Source of the DNA: Clostridia bacterium
Lineage (GTDB): Bacteria; Bacillota; Clostridia; Christensenellales; Borkfalkiaceae
NCBI GenBank assembly: GCA_900769565.1
Contig: CAAGHC010000032.1
Location: forward strand, 1 to 47,052
Direction: 5' to 3'
Length of the DNA: 47,052 bases
Positions 24,510-32,680 of this stretch are shown here, piece by piece. Below the pieces are notes generated by a model that had not been told where the DNA came from, made no database searches, and was given only the letters and a program-made list of their open reading frames with translations. Both the position numbers and the translations under genes were made by a program. Positions within the stretch are counted from its first letter, which is position 1. Each line of letters starts with the position of its first letter.

Positions 24510-25392
24510 AAAGGCAAAGACCGTTATTGCGCTAGGTTATTTTGATAGCGTTCATAACGGACACAGAAAGGTAATATTAACCGCTAAAAAGCAAGCGGAA
24601 AAACTTAACGCTACACTTACGGTGTTCACTTTTGGTGGAAACTTAAAAGCAAAACTTTTAGGTGTAAACGAAAAGGTGGTTTATACACCAAAAGAGCGTG
24701 AAAAGTTGCTTAAAGGGGTCGGGGCAGACACCGTGTTTTTTGCGCCCGTAACCGATAAGTTTTTGTCGCTTGGAAAACTTGCTTTTTTGAATGAATTAAA
24801 CAGAAAATACGATATTTGTTGTTACGTTAGCGGTAAAGATTATAAGTTTGGAAAACTAGGCAAGGGCGACGTTGAATATCTTAAAAAATACGCCATTTTG
24901 CACGGGCAGACTTGTGTTACCGTAGGCGACAAAAATTTTGAAGAACAAAAGATTTCCACCACTAGAATAAAAAAACTTTTAACTAACGGCGACGTGGAAA
25001 AAGCAAACGTGCTATTAGGTAAACCTTACTTTTTAACGGGTACGGTTATAAGCGACAGAAAGGTTGGCAGAACGTTAGGTTTTCCAACGGCTAACTTGAT
25101 GGTTTCACTTGAAAAACATCCCTTAAAAGACGGGGTTTACGCAGGCAGGATAAAAGTTGGTGGAAAAAACTATCGTGCAGTTATCAATTATGGTGCTCGT
25201 CCTACTTTTGAAGTGGACGAAAGAAAGGTTGAGGCGCATTTATTAGATTTTAACGGTCAACTTTACGGCGAGCAAATTACCGTAATTTTTGATAAGTATT
25301 TACGTGAAATTATAAAATTTTCCGACACGGAAAAATTAAAAGAGCAAATAACGAAAGACGTTATGGCAGTAAGGATGGGAAAATATGATTAA
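24499..25392 (+). CDS. ribF: Bifunctional riboflavin kinase/FAD synthetase RibF
   Basis: Makes FMN, then FAD, from riboflavin. 297 aa in two domains. The N-terminal nucleotidyltransferase has GYFDSVHNGHRKVI and the ISTTRIKKLL motif. The C-terminal flavokinase has GRTLGFPTANL and YGARPTFEVDE. Both active regions look complete. It overlaps truB by 11 nt and the endonuclease IV gene by 8 nt, indicating coupled translation. Confidence 0.95.
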   Translation: MSDKKAKTVIALGYFDSVHNGHRKVILTAKKQAEKLNATLTVFTFGGNLKAKLLGVNEKVVYTPKEREKLLKGVGADTVFFAPVTDKFLSLGKLAFLNELNRKYDICCYVSGKDYKFGKLGKGDVEYLKKYAILHGQTCVTVGDKNFEEQKISTTRIKKLLTNGDVEKANVLLGKPYFLTGTVISDRKVGRTLGFPTANLMVSLEKHPLKDGVYAGRIKVGGKNYRAVINYGARPTFEVDERKVEAHLLDFNGQLYGEQITVIFDKYLREIIKFSDTEKLKEQITKDVMAVRMGKYD

Positions 25393-26230
25393 ATTTGGAC
25401 CTAGCGGAAACTCTTTAGCGTTTGCAGAGGCAGGATTTTCTAAAAGTGAAGAGAGTGCAGTTTGGGTAAAAAACATGGGACTAACCTGTTTTGAATATTC
25501 GTTTGGTAGAGGTGTAAATTTATCTGACGAGCGAGCAATTTCTATCGGTAATGCGTTTAAGAACGCAGGCGTTGAGATAAGCGTTCATGCACCTTACTAC
25601 ATAAACTTTGCTAACCCCGAAGAAGAGAATGCAGTTAAGTCCTATAACTATGTTATAGAATCTGCAAAAAAGGTAAAACTTATGGGTGGTAAAAGAATAG
25701 TTTTTCACCCTGCAAGCCAAGGCAAAATGAAAAGAGAGCAAGCCGTTGCTCTTACTATTGAAAGACTTAAAAAACTTCGTGATATAGTTTATGAATCGGG
25801 GTTAGACGACCTTATTTATTGTCCTGAAACTATGGGCAAACTAGGGCAAATCGGCACGGTAGAAGAAGTTACCGAGTTTTGTAAAATTGATAAAATTTAT
25901 TGTCCCGCATTAGACTTTGGGCATATAAACGCAAGGGAATTCGGCTCACTTAAAACGACTGAAGACTATCTTGAACGTTTACAATATATGGTGGACGAAC
26001 TTGGTTATGAAAGAATGAAGAACTTTCACGTGCATTTTTCCAAGATAGAGTATTCGGCAAAAGGTGAAGTAAGACACTTGACTTTTGAAGACGACCACTA
26101 CGGTCCGGACTTTGCGCCCTTGTCACAAGCGCTTAAAATTTTGAGATTAGAGCCGTATATTGTGTGCGAATCTGCAGGAACACAAGATATTGACGCATTA
26201 AATATGCAAAAAATATATTTGGGTAATTGA
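25385..26230 (+). CDS. nfo: Deoxyribonuclease IV (AP endonuclease family)
   Basis: TIM-barrel endonuclease acting at abasic sites in base excision repair. 281 aa showing the metal-ligand segments SVHAPYYINFANP, RIVFHPAS, YCPETMGK, LDFGHINARE, FHVHFSKIEYS, DDHYGPDF and VCESAG, which correspond to the three-zinc site of endonuclease IV. It is slightly divergent from the E. coli protein but keeps the expected ligands. ATG inside the ribF end. Its stop codon TGA forms part of the -35 of the next promoter. Confidence 0.88.
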   Translation: MIKFGPSGNSLAFAEAGFSKSEESAVWVKNMGLTCFEYSFGRGVNLSDERAISIGNAFKNAGVEISVHAPYYINFANPEEENAVKSYNYVIESAKKVKLMGGKRIVFHPASQGKMKREQAVALTIERLKKLRDIVYESGLDDLIYCPETMGKLGQIGTVEEVTEFCKIDKIYCPALDFGHINAREFGSLKTTEDYLERLQYMVDELGYERMKNFHVHFSKIEYSAKGEVRHLTFEDDHYGPDFAPLSQALKILRLEPYIVCESAGTQDIDALNMQKIYLGN

Positions 26231-26255
26231 CTTATATAATATTTTTTGGTAAAAT
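26227..26255 (+). promoter_or_regulatory. Sigma-A-type promoter of the M24 peptidase-efp unit
   Basis: TTGACT (26227-26232) overlaps the preceding stop codon. Then a 17-nt AT-rich spacer and TAAAAT (26250-26255). Transcription would begin near 26262. Confidence 0.65.
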
Positions 26256-26265
26256 ATAAAAGGTT

Positions 26266-27306
26266 ATGGCGAAATTGTCGTTAAGAAAGGGTAGCGCAAT
26301 GCTCGTTACCGATAAATTGTCTAGAGAATATTTTGTTGGCGAGCTAGCAGACGAAGGTTATTTAGTAATAACGGGCGATAAAACGGTTTTATTTACCGAC
26401 GCTAGATATTATTATGAAACCAAGTCTAACGCACCTAGCAACCTAGAAGTTCGTTTATTCGAAGGGCTAAATTCGATTGACGATTATTTGAAACCCCAAA
26501 CCATTAAAACGCTCTATCTGGATTTTACTAAAGTAACGGTTAGCGAGTATCTTGAGTATAAAAAACTCGGCTTAAAGATTAAAGACGGCAGTAAAAAACT
26601 TATCGACCTGCGTGCAATAAAAAGCGCAAAGGAAATAAGGCTTATTAAAAAAGCGTGCGAGATAGTGCAGAATGCGCTTTATAAGAGTTTAACGTCTATC
26701 AAACTTGGTATGACCGAGATTGAGCTTAAAAAGATAGTTAACGATAATATTTTGGCGTTAGGTGCTGACGGTTTAGGGTTTGATACAATCGTAGCGTTTG
26801 GCAAAAACGCAAGCGTTCCGCACCACGTTTCGGATAATACCGTGCTAGATAAAAATTGTGAAATTTTAATAGATACGGGCGCTAAATATTCGGGTTATAT
26901 ATCCGATTTAACTAGAACGGTTTACTTTGGTGAGCCGAGTGAAGAGTTTAAGCGTAATTACGAGGCAGTTTTAAGGGCAAACCAAACGGCGATAGATAAT
27001 ATAAAGGTAGGCACATTGACTTGCGAGGCAGATGGTTTTGCAAGGAACGTGCTTGAAAAACACGGCTTAAAAGAGTATTTTACACATTCGCTAGGGCACG
27101 GGGTAGGGCTAGAAATTCACGAGTACCCGACCTTATCGCCAAAGCGAAAAGATAAACTTAAAAACCGAATGGTTTTTACTATCGAGCCGGGCGTTTATCA
27201 AGACGGCAAGTCGGGAATTAGGATTGAAGATACGGTAGTTCTAAAAGACGGCAAGGTGCAAAGGCTGTTTACCGACGATAAAAAATTGATAATTATAAAA
27301 AATTAA
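26266..27306 (+). CDS. pepP: M24-family Xaa-Pro peptidase
   Basis: Metallo-aminopeptidase releasing N-terminal residues before proline. The creatinase-type N-terminal domain (MLVTDKLSREYFVGELADEG) is followed by the pita-bread domain. Metal-site segments are ILIDTGAKYSGYISDLTRT, HSLGHGVGLEIHE, FTIEPGVY and GIRIEDTV. Start is uncertain: ATG 26266 keeps the first beta strand but lies only ~4 nt after the predicted transcription start. ATG 26299 (residue 12) has a better AAAGGG site. Directly upstream of efp, the usual pairing in Firmicutes. Confidence 0.92.
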   Translation: MAKLSLRKGSAMLVTDKLSREYFVGELADEGYLVITGDKTVLFTDARYYYETKSNAPSNLEVRLFEGLNSIDDYLKPQTIKTLYLDFTKVTVSEYLEYKKLGLKIKDGSKKLIDLRAIKSAKEIRLIKKACEIVQNALYKSLTSIKLGMTEIELKKIVNDNILALGADGLGFDTIVAFGKNASVPHHVSDNTVLDKNCEILIDTGAKYSGYISDLTRTVYFGEPSEEFKRNYEAVLRANQTAIDNIKVGTLTCEADGFARNVLEKHGLKEYFTHSLGHGVGLEIHEYPTLSPKRKDKLKNRMVFTIEPGVYQDGKSGIRIEDTVVLKDGKVQRLFTDDKKLIIIKN

Positions 27307-27333
27307 TATAAAAACAATTAAGGAGAAATTAAT

Positions 27334-27894
27334 ATGATATCAGCAGGCGATTTCAGAAAAGGCGTAACCTTTGAATACGAAAGTGGGATTTTTACTATCG
27401 TAGATTTCCAACACGTTAAACCCGGTAAGGGCGCAGCGTTCGTAAGAACCAAAATGAAGAACGTTGTAACGGGCGCAGTTTTGGAAAAAACTTGGAACCC
27501 CACCGAAAAAGTTCAAGAAGCAACCATTGAAACCAGAAACATGACCTATTCTTACACGGATGGCGAACTTTACTACTTTATGGACCAAGACTTTAACTTG
27601 ACCCCGTTAAACTACGACCAAGTAGAAGATGCTCTTAAGTACATTAAAGAAAACGACCCCGTTATAGTAAGGTCTTATAAGGGCAACGCATTCTCGGTAG
27701 AATGTGAAAACTTCGTAACTCTTCGTGTTATTCAAGCAGACCCGTCTGTTAAGGGCAATACTGCTACTAACGCTACCAAGGAAGCCGTTTTGGAAACCGG
27801 TACTAAACTTCAAGTTCCCATGTTCGTTGAAGAAGGCGAACTTATCAGGGTTGATACCAGAACGGGCGAATACATGGAAAGAGTTAAGGGTTAA
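27334..27894 (+). CDS. efp: Elongation factor P
   Basis: Relieves ribosome stalling at polyproline stretches. 186 aa in three beta-barrel domains: an N-terminal KOW-like domain (SAGDFRKGVTFEYESGIFTI), then two OB domains ending DTRTGEYMERVKG. The tip loop is HVKPGKGAAF with lysine 32, the same sequence as in B. subtilis, where that lysine carries 5-aminopentanol. ATG with AAGGAG. Followed by a good hairpin terminator, and then by a YmfI-like SDR that may modify this protein. Confidence 0.97.
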   Translation: MISAGDFRKGVTFEYESGIFTIVDFQHVKPGKGAAFVRTKMKNVVTGAVLEKTWNPTEKVQEATIETRNMTYSYTDGELYYFMDQDFNLTPLNYDQVEDALKYIKENDPVIVRSYKGNAFSVECENFVTLRVIQADPSVKGNTATNATKEAVLETGTKLQVPMFVEEGELIRVDTRTGEYMERVKG

Positions 27895-27930
27895 TCTTAA
27901 TCTATTCATAGACGCTAAAATAACAAACCG

Positions 27931-27960
27931 TACCCGCAAAGCGATTTGCGGGTATTAGTT
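27931..27960 (+). terminator. Hairpin terminator after efp
   Basis: TACCCGCAAA (27931-27940) pairs perfectly with TTTGCGGGTA (27945-27954) around GCGA, then TTAGTTT. Strong stem with a modest T tract, so some read-through into the next gene is possible. Confidence 0.75.
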
Positions 27961-27997
27961 TATAGGGCGAGATAGTGCCCAAAAAAGGAGTAGACTT

Positions 27998-28735
27998 ATG
28001 AAAGTTGCAATCGTAACGGGTGCAAGTGGCGGTATAGGTAGCGCTACGGCAATTAAACTCGTAGAAAAAGATTACTTCGTAATAGGTCAGTATAACAAAA
28101 ACCTTAACGGTATAAACAAGATTAAAGAAAGGCTTGAAAGAGAGGGGTTAGCGCAAAACTTTTTTGCCATTCAGTCTGACTTTTCCGACCCTAGCCAAGT
28201 AGTAGCGTTTTATCAAACGCTTTCAAAAAGTTTTAAGCACGTGGACTTGCTCGTGAATAACGCCGGCGTAGGTCTTTATAAACTTATTACCGAAACGAGC
28301 GAAAGGGAGTGGGACGAAATTTTTTCAATCAATCTAAAATCCGTTTATTTACTAACAAATTTAGTGCTCGACGGCATGATTGAAAGACGCTCTGGTAAAA
28401 TAGTAAACGTTTCGTCTATTTGGGGGCAGGTAGGCGCAAGTATGGAAGTTGCGTATTCTACCAGCAAATCGGCGCTTATAGGCTATACTAAAGCGCTTGC
28501 AAAAGAAGTTGCGCCAAGCAATATAAACGTAAACTGTGTGTGCCCGGGGATAATCGATACGCCTATAAATTCTCGCTTTTCTAAAGAAGAAATGCAAGAA
28601 TTAGCAGACCAAACGCCGTTAGGAAGACTTGGCAATCCTGACGAAGTTGCCGATTTGATAGAGTTTTTAGGTAGTGAAAAATCAAACTTTATCACGGGGC
28701 AAATTATAACTTGCGACGGGGGATTTACCCTTTGA
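27998..28735 (+). CDS. ymfI: YmfI-like SDR, probable EF-P 5-aminopentanone reductase
   Basis: 245-aa classical SDR with GASGGIG, NNAG and the catalytic Ser-Tyr-Lys set. The active-site segment reads VSSIWGQVGASMEVAYSTSK. From memory, the B. subtilis EF-P-modifying YmfI has SSIWGETGASCEVLYSMAK at this place, whereas fatty-acid FabG proteins do not carry 'SIWG..GAS.EV'. The gene sits immediately downstream of efp and no fatty-acid genes are near. I therefore infer reduction of the 5-aminopentanone group on EF-P Lys32 rather than fatty-acid synthesis. A generic FabG-like role remains possible. ATG with AAAGGAG. Confidence 0.7.
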   Translation: MKVAIVTGASGGIGSATAIKLVEKDYFVIGQYNKNLNGINKIKERLEREGLAQNFFAIQSDFSDPSQVVAFYQTLSKSFKHVDLLVNNAGVGLYKLITETSEREWDEIFSINLKSVYLLTNLVLDGMIERRSGKIVNVSSIWGQVGASMEVAYSTSKSALIGYTKALAKEVAPSNINVNCVCPGIIDTPINSRFSKEEMQELADQTPLGRLGNPDEVADLIEFLGSEKSNFITGQIITCDGGFTL

Positions 28736-29565
28736 AAACTTTAAGAGAAGATGCATTCTCGTCACCACTATATCATATTATTACCGTTGCCTTACTTGCA
28801 GTTGGGTTGGTATCTATACCACTAGAAAAATTAGTCGGATTATTCATTAAAGATACTGCGCTGTCGATAATGTTGGGCGGTATAGTTTTAAGGCTTGTGC
28901 TTTTTGTTTTAGCCTTGATAGCGGTGAAAAAATACGGTTTTATAAAACCTTTTAGAACGAGTGATGGTATAGTAAAGTTTTTGTTATGTTTACCAGCGTT
29001 GGTAGTAGCGTTGAATAATTTTCCTATTCTAGCGTTTGTTCAAGGCAAATTAACCTTAAACGACGTTGGCACGTTAAAGATTATTGTTTACGTTTTTTAT
29101 TGCGTGTTAATAGGCGCATTCGAGCAAATCGTTTTTTGTGGAATAGTCTTTCCGTTGTTTATCGTTTATTTTAAGGGACAAAGGCAAAATTTATTTTTGC
29201 CCGTAATTTTTACAGCGTTAGTGTTTGGACTTTCGCACTTAACCAACCTACTAGGTGGGGCAGATTTTACGTCCACTTTGTTACAGGTATGCTACTCGTT
29301 TTTGATAAGTGCAATGTGTATCACTACCGTTGTAATAACTAAAAGCATATACACGGCAATATTTTTACATGCTACTTACGACTTTGGTGGACTTATTCTT
29401 AACAAAAGTTTAGGTATGGCGACGGGTAGTGCGTGGAATACGCTGACAATTACGGTAACTGCGGTTATCGGCGTAGTGGTGGCCGTGTATTTTTTAATTC
29501 TTATATTTAAGCATAATTATAAGGATATACAAAGTTTGTATTTTACTAAAGACGAACTAAACTAA
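28732..29565 (+). CDS. CPBP-family intramembrane protease-like protein with altered motif
   Basis: 277-aa polytopic membrane protein. The C-terminal half fits the CPBP (Abi/CAAX protease-like) family: motif 1 is FEQIVFCGIVFPLF, motif 2 is VFGLSHLTNL, and motif 3 is LHATYDFGG. In motif 1 the usual EExxxR reads EQIVFC, so the second glutamate and the arginine are replaced; catalysis is doubtful. TTG start 28732 overlaps the previous stop (TTGA) after a GGGGGA site; an in-frame ATG at 28711 is less likely. Role unknown. Confidence 0.75.
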   Translation: MKTLREDAFSSPLYHIITVALLAVGLVSIPLEKLVGLFIKDTALSIMLGGIVLRLVLFVLALIAVKKYGFIKPFRTSDGIVKFLLCLPALVVALNNFPILAFVQGKLTLNDVGTLKIIVYVFYCVLIGAFEQIVFCGIVFPLFIVYFKGQRQNLFLPVIFTALVFGLSHLTNLLGGADFTSTLLQVCYSFLISAMCITTVVITKSIYTAIFLHATYDFGGLILNKSLGMATGSAWNTLTITVTAVIGVVVAVYFLILIFKHNYKDIQSLYFTKDELN

Positions 29566-29598
29566 AAACAAAAAACTATAGGAAGATAATAAATCACG

Positions 29599-31095
29599 AT
29601 GCAAAGAAGTAGTGGAATTTTAATGCCGATATTTTCCTTGCCGTCAAAGTACGGTATAGGCGATTTTGGGCATGAGGCGTACAAGTTCGTAGATTTTTTA
29701 AATAAAGCAGGGCAAAAGGTGTGGCAAATTTTACCACTAGTGCAAACAGGGTACGGCAATTCGCCATATTCGTCCATCTCGTCAGAATCTTTCAACCCAT
29801 ATTTTATAAGCCCCGTGCTATTAATGGAACAGGGCTTGCTGACAGAGTCGGAAGTAGCCTTTTCGCTCAACGATAAAAGGTATATAGACTATTCTGATTT
29901 ATACGCCGTAAGGTATCCGTTACTTCGTAGCGCATTTGCCCGTTTCGATAAGAAAAATAAGGCGTTTTGCGAGTTCGTTAAGTCCAAACAAGCGCATGAT
30001 TACGCCCTTTATATGGCGCTAAAATATGCGTCGGGACAAAAGCATTTTTACGAGTGGGACGACTGTTATCGTTATCGTGATAAAAAGGCGCTTTGCGACT
30101 TTGAAAACTCGTATAAAGAAGAAATTTTGTTTTGGCAATTCGTTCAGTTTACGGCAAAATCGCAATGGCTTAACTTGAAAAAATACGCTAACGAAAAAGG
30201 CGTTAGCATAATGGGCGATATGCCGTTATACGTGGCTTTAGATAGCGTGGACGTTTGGATAAATCCAAGTCTTTATAAATTAGAGCCTGATTTTACGCCA
30301 AAAAAGGTTGCAGGCGTACCACCCGATTATTTCTGTGAAGACGGTCAACTTTGGGGTAACCCCGTTTACGATTACAGCGTGCACGAAAAAGACGGTTTTG
30401 CGTGGTGGAAAGAGCGTGTTAAAAAAGCGCTTACGGTTTTCGATTACGTTCGCATAGACCATTTTAGGGGGCTTGACCGATATTACGAAGTTCCGTTTGG
30501 TGCTGAAAATGCTAAAACGGGTGAGTGGGTGGACGTTCCTAGCCACGAACTTTTAACTGCAATTCATTCGGTAGTGGATAAGGACAAAATTATAGCCGAA
30601 GATTTAGGCATAATAGACGACGGTGTGCGTGACCTTCTTAAATGGGCAAACTATCCGGGTATGAAAATATTATCCTTTGCATTTAACGGCGAAGACGGTA
30701 ATTTATATTTACCTGAAAACATAGAAGAAAACTACGTTTGCTATACGGGTACACACGATAACGATACGCTTATCGGCTTAATAGAAAGCGCTAGCGAATG
30801 GGACTATAATAATATGGTTCGTGGCGTAAGTAAAAGCCTAGAAAAAGCAAATATTATAGCGAATATAGGCACGAATAAAGGACTTGCCAACTCTATAATA
30901 AACCTAGGTTTTAACAGTAAGGCAAAACTGATTATATTGCCCGTGCAAGACCTATTAGGGTTAGGTAGCGATTACCGAATAAACGAGCCGGGTACGGTAA
31001 AAGAGCAAAACTGGTCAATCAAGTTTAACTCTAGCGTATTTACCGACGAATTAGCCCAAAAACTTTTGAGTTTAACAAAAAAATATAATAGATAA
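29599..31095 (+). CDS. malQ: 4-alpha-glucanotransferase
   Basis: GH77 amylomaltase that transfers maltodextrin segments during glycogen/starch turnover. 498 aa starting MQRSSGILMPIFSLPSKYGI. It carries GYGNSPYSSISSESFNPYFI, the nucleophile region FDYVRIDHFRGLDRYYEVP, the acid/base region KIIAEDLGIID, and YTGTHDNDTL. All three catalytic carboxylates are present and the length is normal. It probably works with the two GH13 genes near the right end of the window. ATG with a weak AGGAAG site. Confidence 0.95.
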   Translation: MQRSSGILMPIFSLPSKYGIGDFGHEAYKFVDFLNKAGQKVWQILPLVQTGYGNSPYSSISSESFNPYFISPVLLMEQGLLTESEVAFSLNDKRYIDYSDLYAVRYPLLRSAFARFDKKNKAFCEFVKSKQAHDYALYMALKYASGQKHFYEWDDCYRYRDKKALCDFENSYKEEILFWQFVQFTAKSQWLNLKKYANEKGVSIMGDMPLYVALDSVDVWINPSLYKLEPDFTPKKVAGVPPDYFCEDGQLWGNPVYDYSVHEKDGFAWWKERVKKALTVFDYVRIDHFRGLDRYYEVPFGAENAKTGEWVDVPSHELLTAIHSVVDKDKIIAEDLGIIDDGVRDLLKWANYPGMKILSFAFNGEDGNLYLPENIEENYVCYTGTHDNDTLIGLIESASEWDYNNMVRGVSKSLEKANIIANIGTNKGLANSIINLGFNSKAKLIILPVQDLLGLGSDYRINEPGTVKEQNWSIKFNSSVFTDELAQKLLSLTKKYNR

Positions 31096-31140
31096 ATAAG
31101 AATAGAGTAAAAACTCGTAAAAATAAATTTGATGGGTAAA

Positions 31141-31201
31141 AAGTATTAAAATTATCTAAATGGCGATAATACTTTCAAACTAATAAAAAAGGAGAGTATT
31201 A
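31141..31201 (+). promoter_or_regulatory. Leader with three-part complementary AGTATTA/TAATACT elements
   Basis: AAGTATTA (31141-31148) is perfectly complementary to TAATACTT (31167-31174). The latter is also complementary to AGTATTA (31195-31201), which runs into the start codon and follows the AAGGAG ribosome binding site. The two pairings exclude each other. A TAAAAT (31147-31152) lies in the first element, so whether the first arm is transcribed is unclear. Confidence 0.4.
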
Positions 31202-32448
31202 TGAATCCATTTAAGGAATTACCCAAAGACAGTAAAATTAACTATTCGGACTGGAATTCAATAGCCGTTAAACCTTACGACAAGAATACCACCGGTCCGT
31301 ACACCAAAACTCGTGTTATTTTAATGAACGGTACGGAGTTTGAATCAAACTGGTTTTTGCATCAATTTAATCGTCATTGCTTAAACAACGACGTTAGAAG
31401 AGTGTTGGCCGAAGTACGCCGTCAAGAACAACAACAGCAAAAGCGAATTTCTACCTTAAAACCGATTGACGAAACCATTTTAGAAACAACAATCGGATAC
31501 GAGCAACTAGCCGTTGACCTAACGGCAGAAATGGCGCAAAAAGAGCCTAATCCCTTTGTTAAAGCCCAACTCGATTTTGCGCTTTTAGAAGACTTTGACC
31601 ATCTTTATAGGTATGCAAACCTATTAGATATGGAAGAAGGCGTACACGCAGAAAGGTTGGTTGGTGGTTACACCGAAATTACGCCTGCCCGTCCTACCAT
31701 AGCCGAACATCGCCACCCCAACGACGATATAAGGCGTTATATCAACTGCTGGCAAGATGCCTTGATTACAAGACTTCATACGGGTATAATTACGGGCGCA
31801 GAGCAACAAACAATGAACTATTATATGAATATCGGCAGTTTCTACCACTCGGATTTAGGTAGAAAACTTTACGCTGAAATTGCAATGATAGAAGAGCAAC
31901 ACGTTTCGGGCTACGGCTCTTTAATGGACCCGTCGTCAACATGGTTTGAAAGTTGGGTAATGCACGAATATACCGAATGTTATTTATATTACTCGTGTTA
32001 TCAGGACGAAACGCACCCACAAATTAAAAAGATTTGGTTAACCCACCTAGAGCAAGAGTTAACCCACTTAAAAATTGCATCCGACATGATGAAAAAGTAC
32101 GAAGGCAGGGAATGGGAACAACTGTTCCTTGGCGGTGCAGAATTCCCGTCGCTAATCAAACTTAAGTCGAATAAGGACTATATTCGTGAAGTTATAAAGT
32201 CGGTAAGACTTGGCGCAATTAAGGAAAATATTATAGACTTTGAACAAATTCCCGACAGCGCAGACTTTTTCAAGTATCAACGTAAGGTAAACTCGTCTAT
32301 CGGAAAAGTTGCAAGCCATAACGTTATAGAAAAATATATAAAGCGTTACGGGGAAGATTATCGCTATGAAGATAAACCGAGCGTAGAAAAGACTTTAAGG
32401 GATAGAAAAACCGATAATACCGAACTTGCTAGGAAAAAGGGCGTGTAA
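31201..32448 (+). CDS. Large ferritin-like (putative di-iron) protein, function unknown
   Basis: 415-aa helical protein without a recognised name. It shows repeated iron-ligand-like motifs: D131/H134 in EDFDHLYRY, E146xxH149 in EEGVHAER, E231xxH234 in IEEQHVSGYG, and E286xxH289 in EQELTHLKIA. Together with an aromatic-rich helix (HEYTECYLYYSCYQDE), this pattern fits a ferritin-like four-helix bundle holding a di-iron site. The C-terminal 90 residues are charged and may be a separate region. ATG with AAGGAG; monocistronic, with a terminator after it. A role in oxygen or metal stress is plausible for an anaerobe but is only inferred. Confidence 0.7.
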   Translation: MNPFKELPKDSKINYSDWNSIAVKPYDKNTTGPYTKTRVILMNGTEFESNWFLHQFNRHCLNNDVRRVLAEVRRQEQQQQKRISTLKPIDETILETTIGYEQLAVDLTAEMAQKEPNPFVKAQLDFALLEDFDHLYRYANLLDMEEGVHAERLVGGYTEITPARPTIAEHRHPNDDIRRYINCWQDALITRLHTGIITGAEQQTMNYYMNIGSFYHSDLGRKLYAEIAMIEEQHVSGYGSLMDPSSTWFESWVMHEYTECYLYYSCYQDETHPQIKKIWLTHLEQELTHLKIASDMMKKYEGREWEQLFLGGAEFPSLIKLKSNKDYIREVIKSVRLGAIKENIIDFEQIPDSADFFKYQRKVNSSIGKVASHNVIEKYIKRYGEDYRYEDKPSVEKTLRDRKTDNTELARKKGV

Positions 32449-32484
32449 AAAACAAAAAACTAATAAGGGCAGAGCAAAAAATAA

Positions 32485-32508
32485 AAAGGGCTATGCCCTT
32501 TAGTTTTT
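32485..32508 (+). terminator. Terminator of the ferritin-like gene
   Basis: AAAGGGC (32485-32491), loop TAT, GCCCTTT (32495-32501), then AGTTTTT. Confidence 0.75.
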
Positions 32509-32537
32509 AAAGTTTTAAAAACCAACCCTTAAAACCA

Positions 32538-32566
32538 TTGACATTTAAATATTTAAATGCTATTCT
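32538..32566 (+). promoter_or_regulatory. Sigma-A-type promoter of the pyrimidine operon
   Basis: Perfect TTGACA (32538-32543), 17-nt spacer, TATTCT (32561-32566). Transcription from about 32573 gives a ~165-nt leader holding the attenuator. Confidence 0.75.
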
Positions 32567-32572
32567 ATATGA

Positions 32573-32680
32573 CGATAAATCTTTAATTCGGTACAGAGAG
32601 ACCGACAAGGTAACTTATACTAGCGGGCTAGCCCGTATTATGTGGTGTATACTGCCTTGCTAACTTGCAAGGCTTTTTTG
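32573..32680 (+). promoter_or_regulatory. PyrR-type transcription attenuator of the pyr operon
   Basis: The leader contains TACAGAGAGACCGACAAGG (32592-32610), close to the PyrR RNA-binding consensus CAGAGAGGCU..CAAGG. CAAGG (32606-32610) can pair with CCTTG (32655-32659), and TATAC (32616-32620) with GTATA (32647-32651), enclosing a CGGGCTAGCCCG hairpin. This is an antiterminator. The competing terminator is GCCTTGC (32654-32660) with GCAAGGC (32667-32673), followed by TTTTTT. PyrR with UMP would free the terminator. No pyrR gene is in the window. Confidence 0.8.
32654..32680 (+). terminator. Leader terminator of the pyr attenuator
   Basis: Perfect 7-bp stem GCCTTGC/GCAAGGC with a 6-nt loop (TAACTT) and a TTTTTT tract. 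Its 5' arm is shared with the antiterminator. Confidence 0.85.

Noticed and set aside
27965..27980. GGGC...GCCC hairpin before the YmfI-like gene as a riboswitch
   Set aside because: A 4-bp stem with no T tract and no recognisable aptamer; too little to support a call.
27998..28735. FabG (3-oxoacyl-ACP reductase) as the product
   Set aside because: The generic SDR motifs fit, but the SIWG..GAS.EV active-site segment and the efp neighbour favour a YmfI-like EF-P reductase. FabG is kept only as an alternative.
32625..32636. CGGGCTAGCCCG palindrome as a DNA operator
   Set aside because: It lies within the transcribed pyr leader and forms the inner hairpin of the antiterminator, which explains it better.
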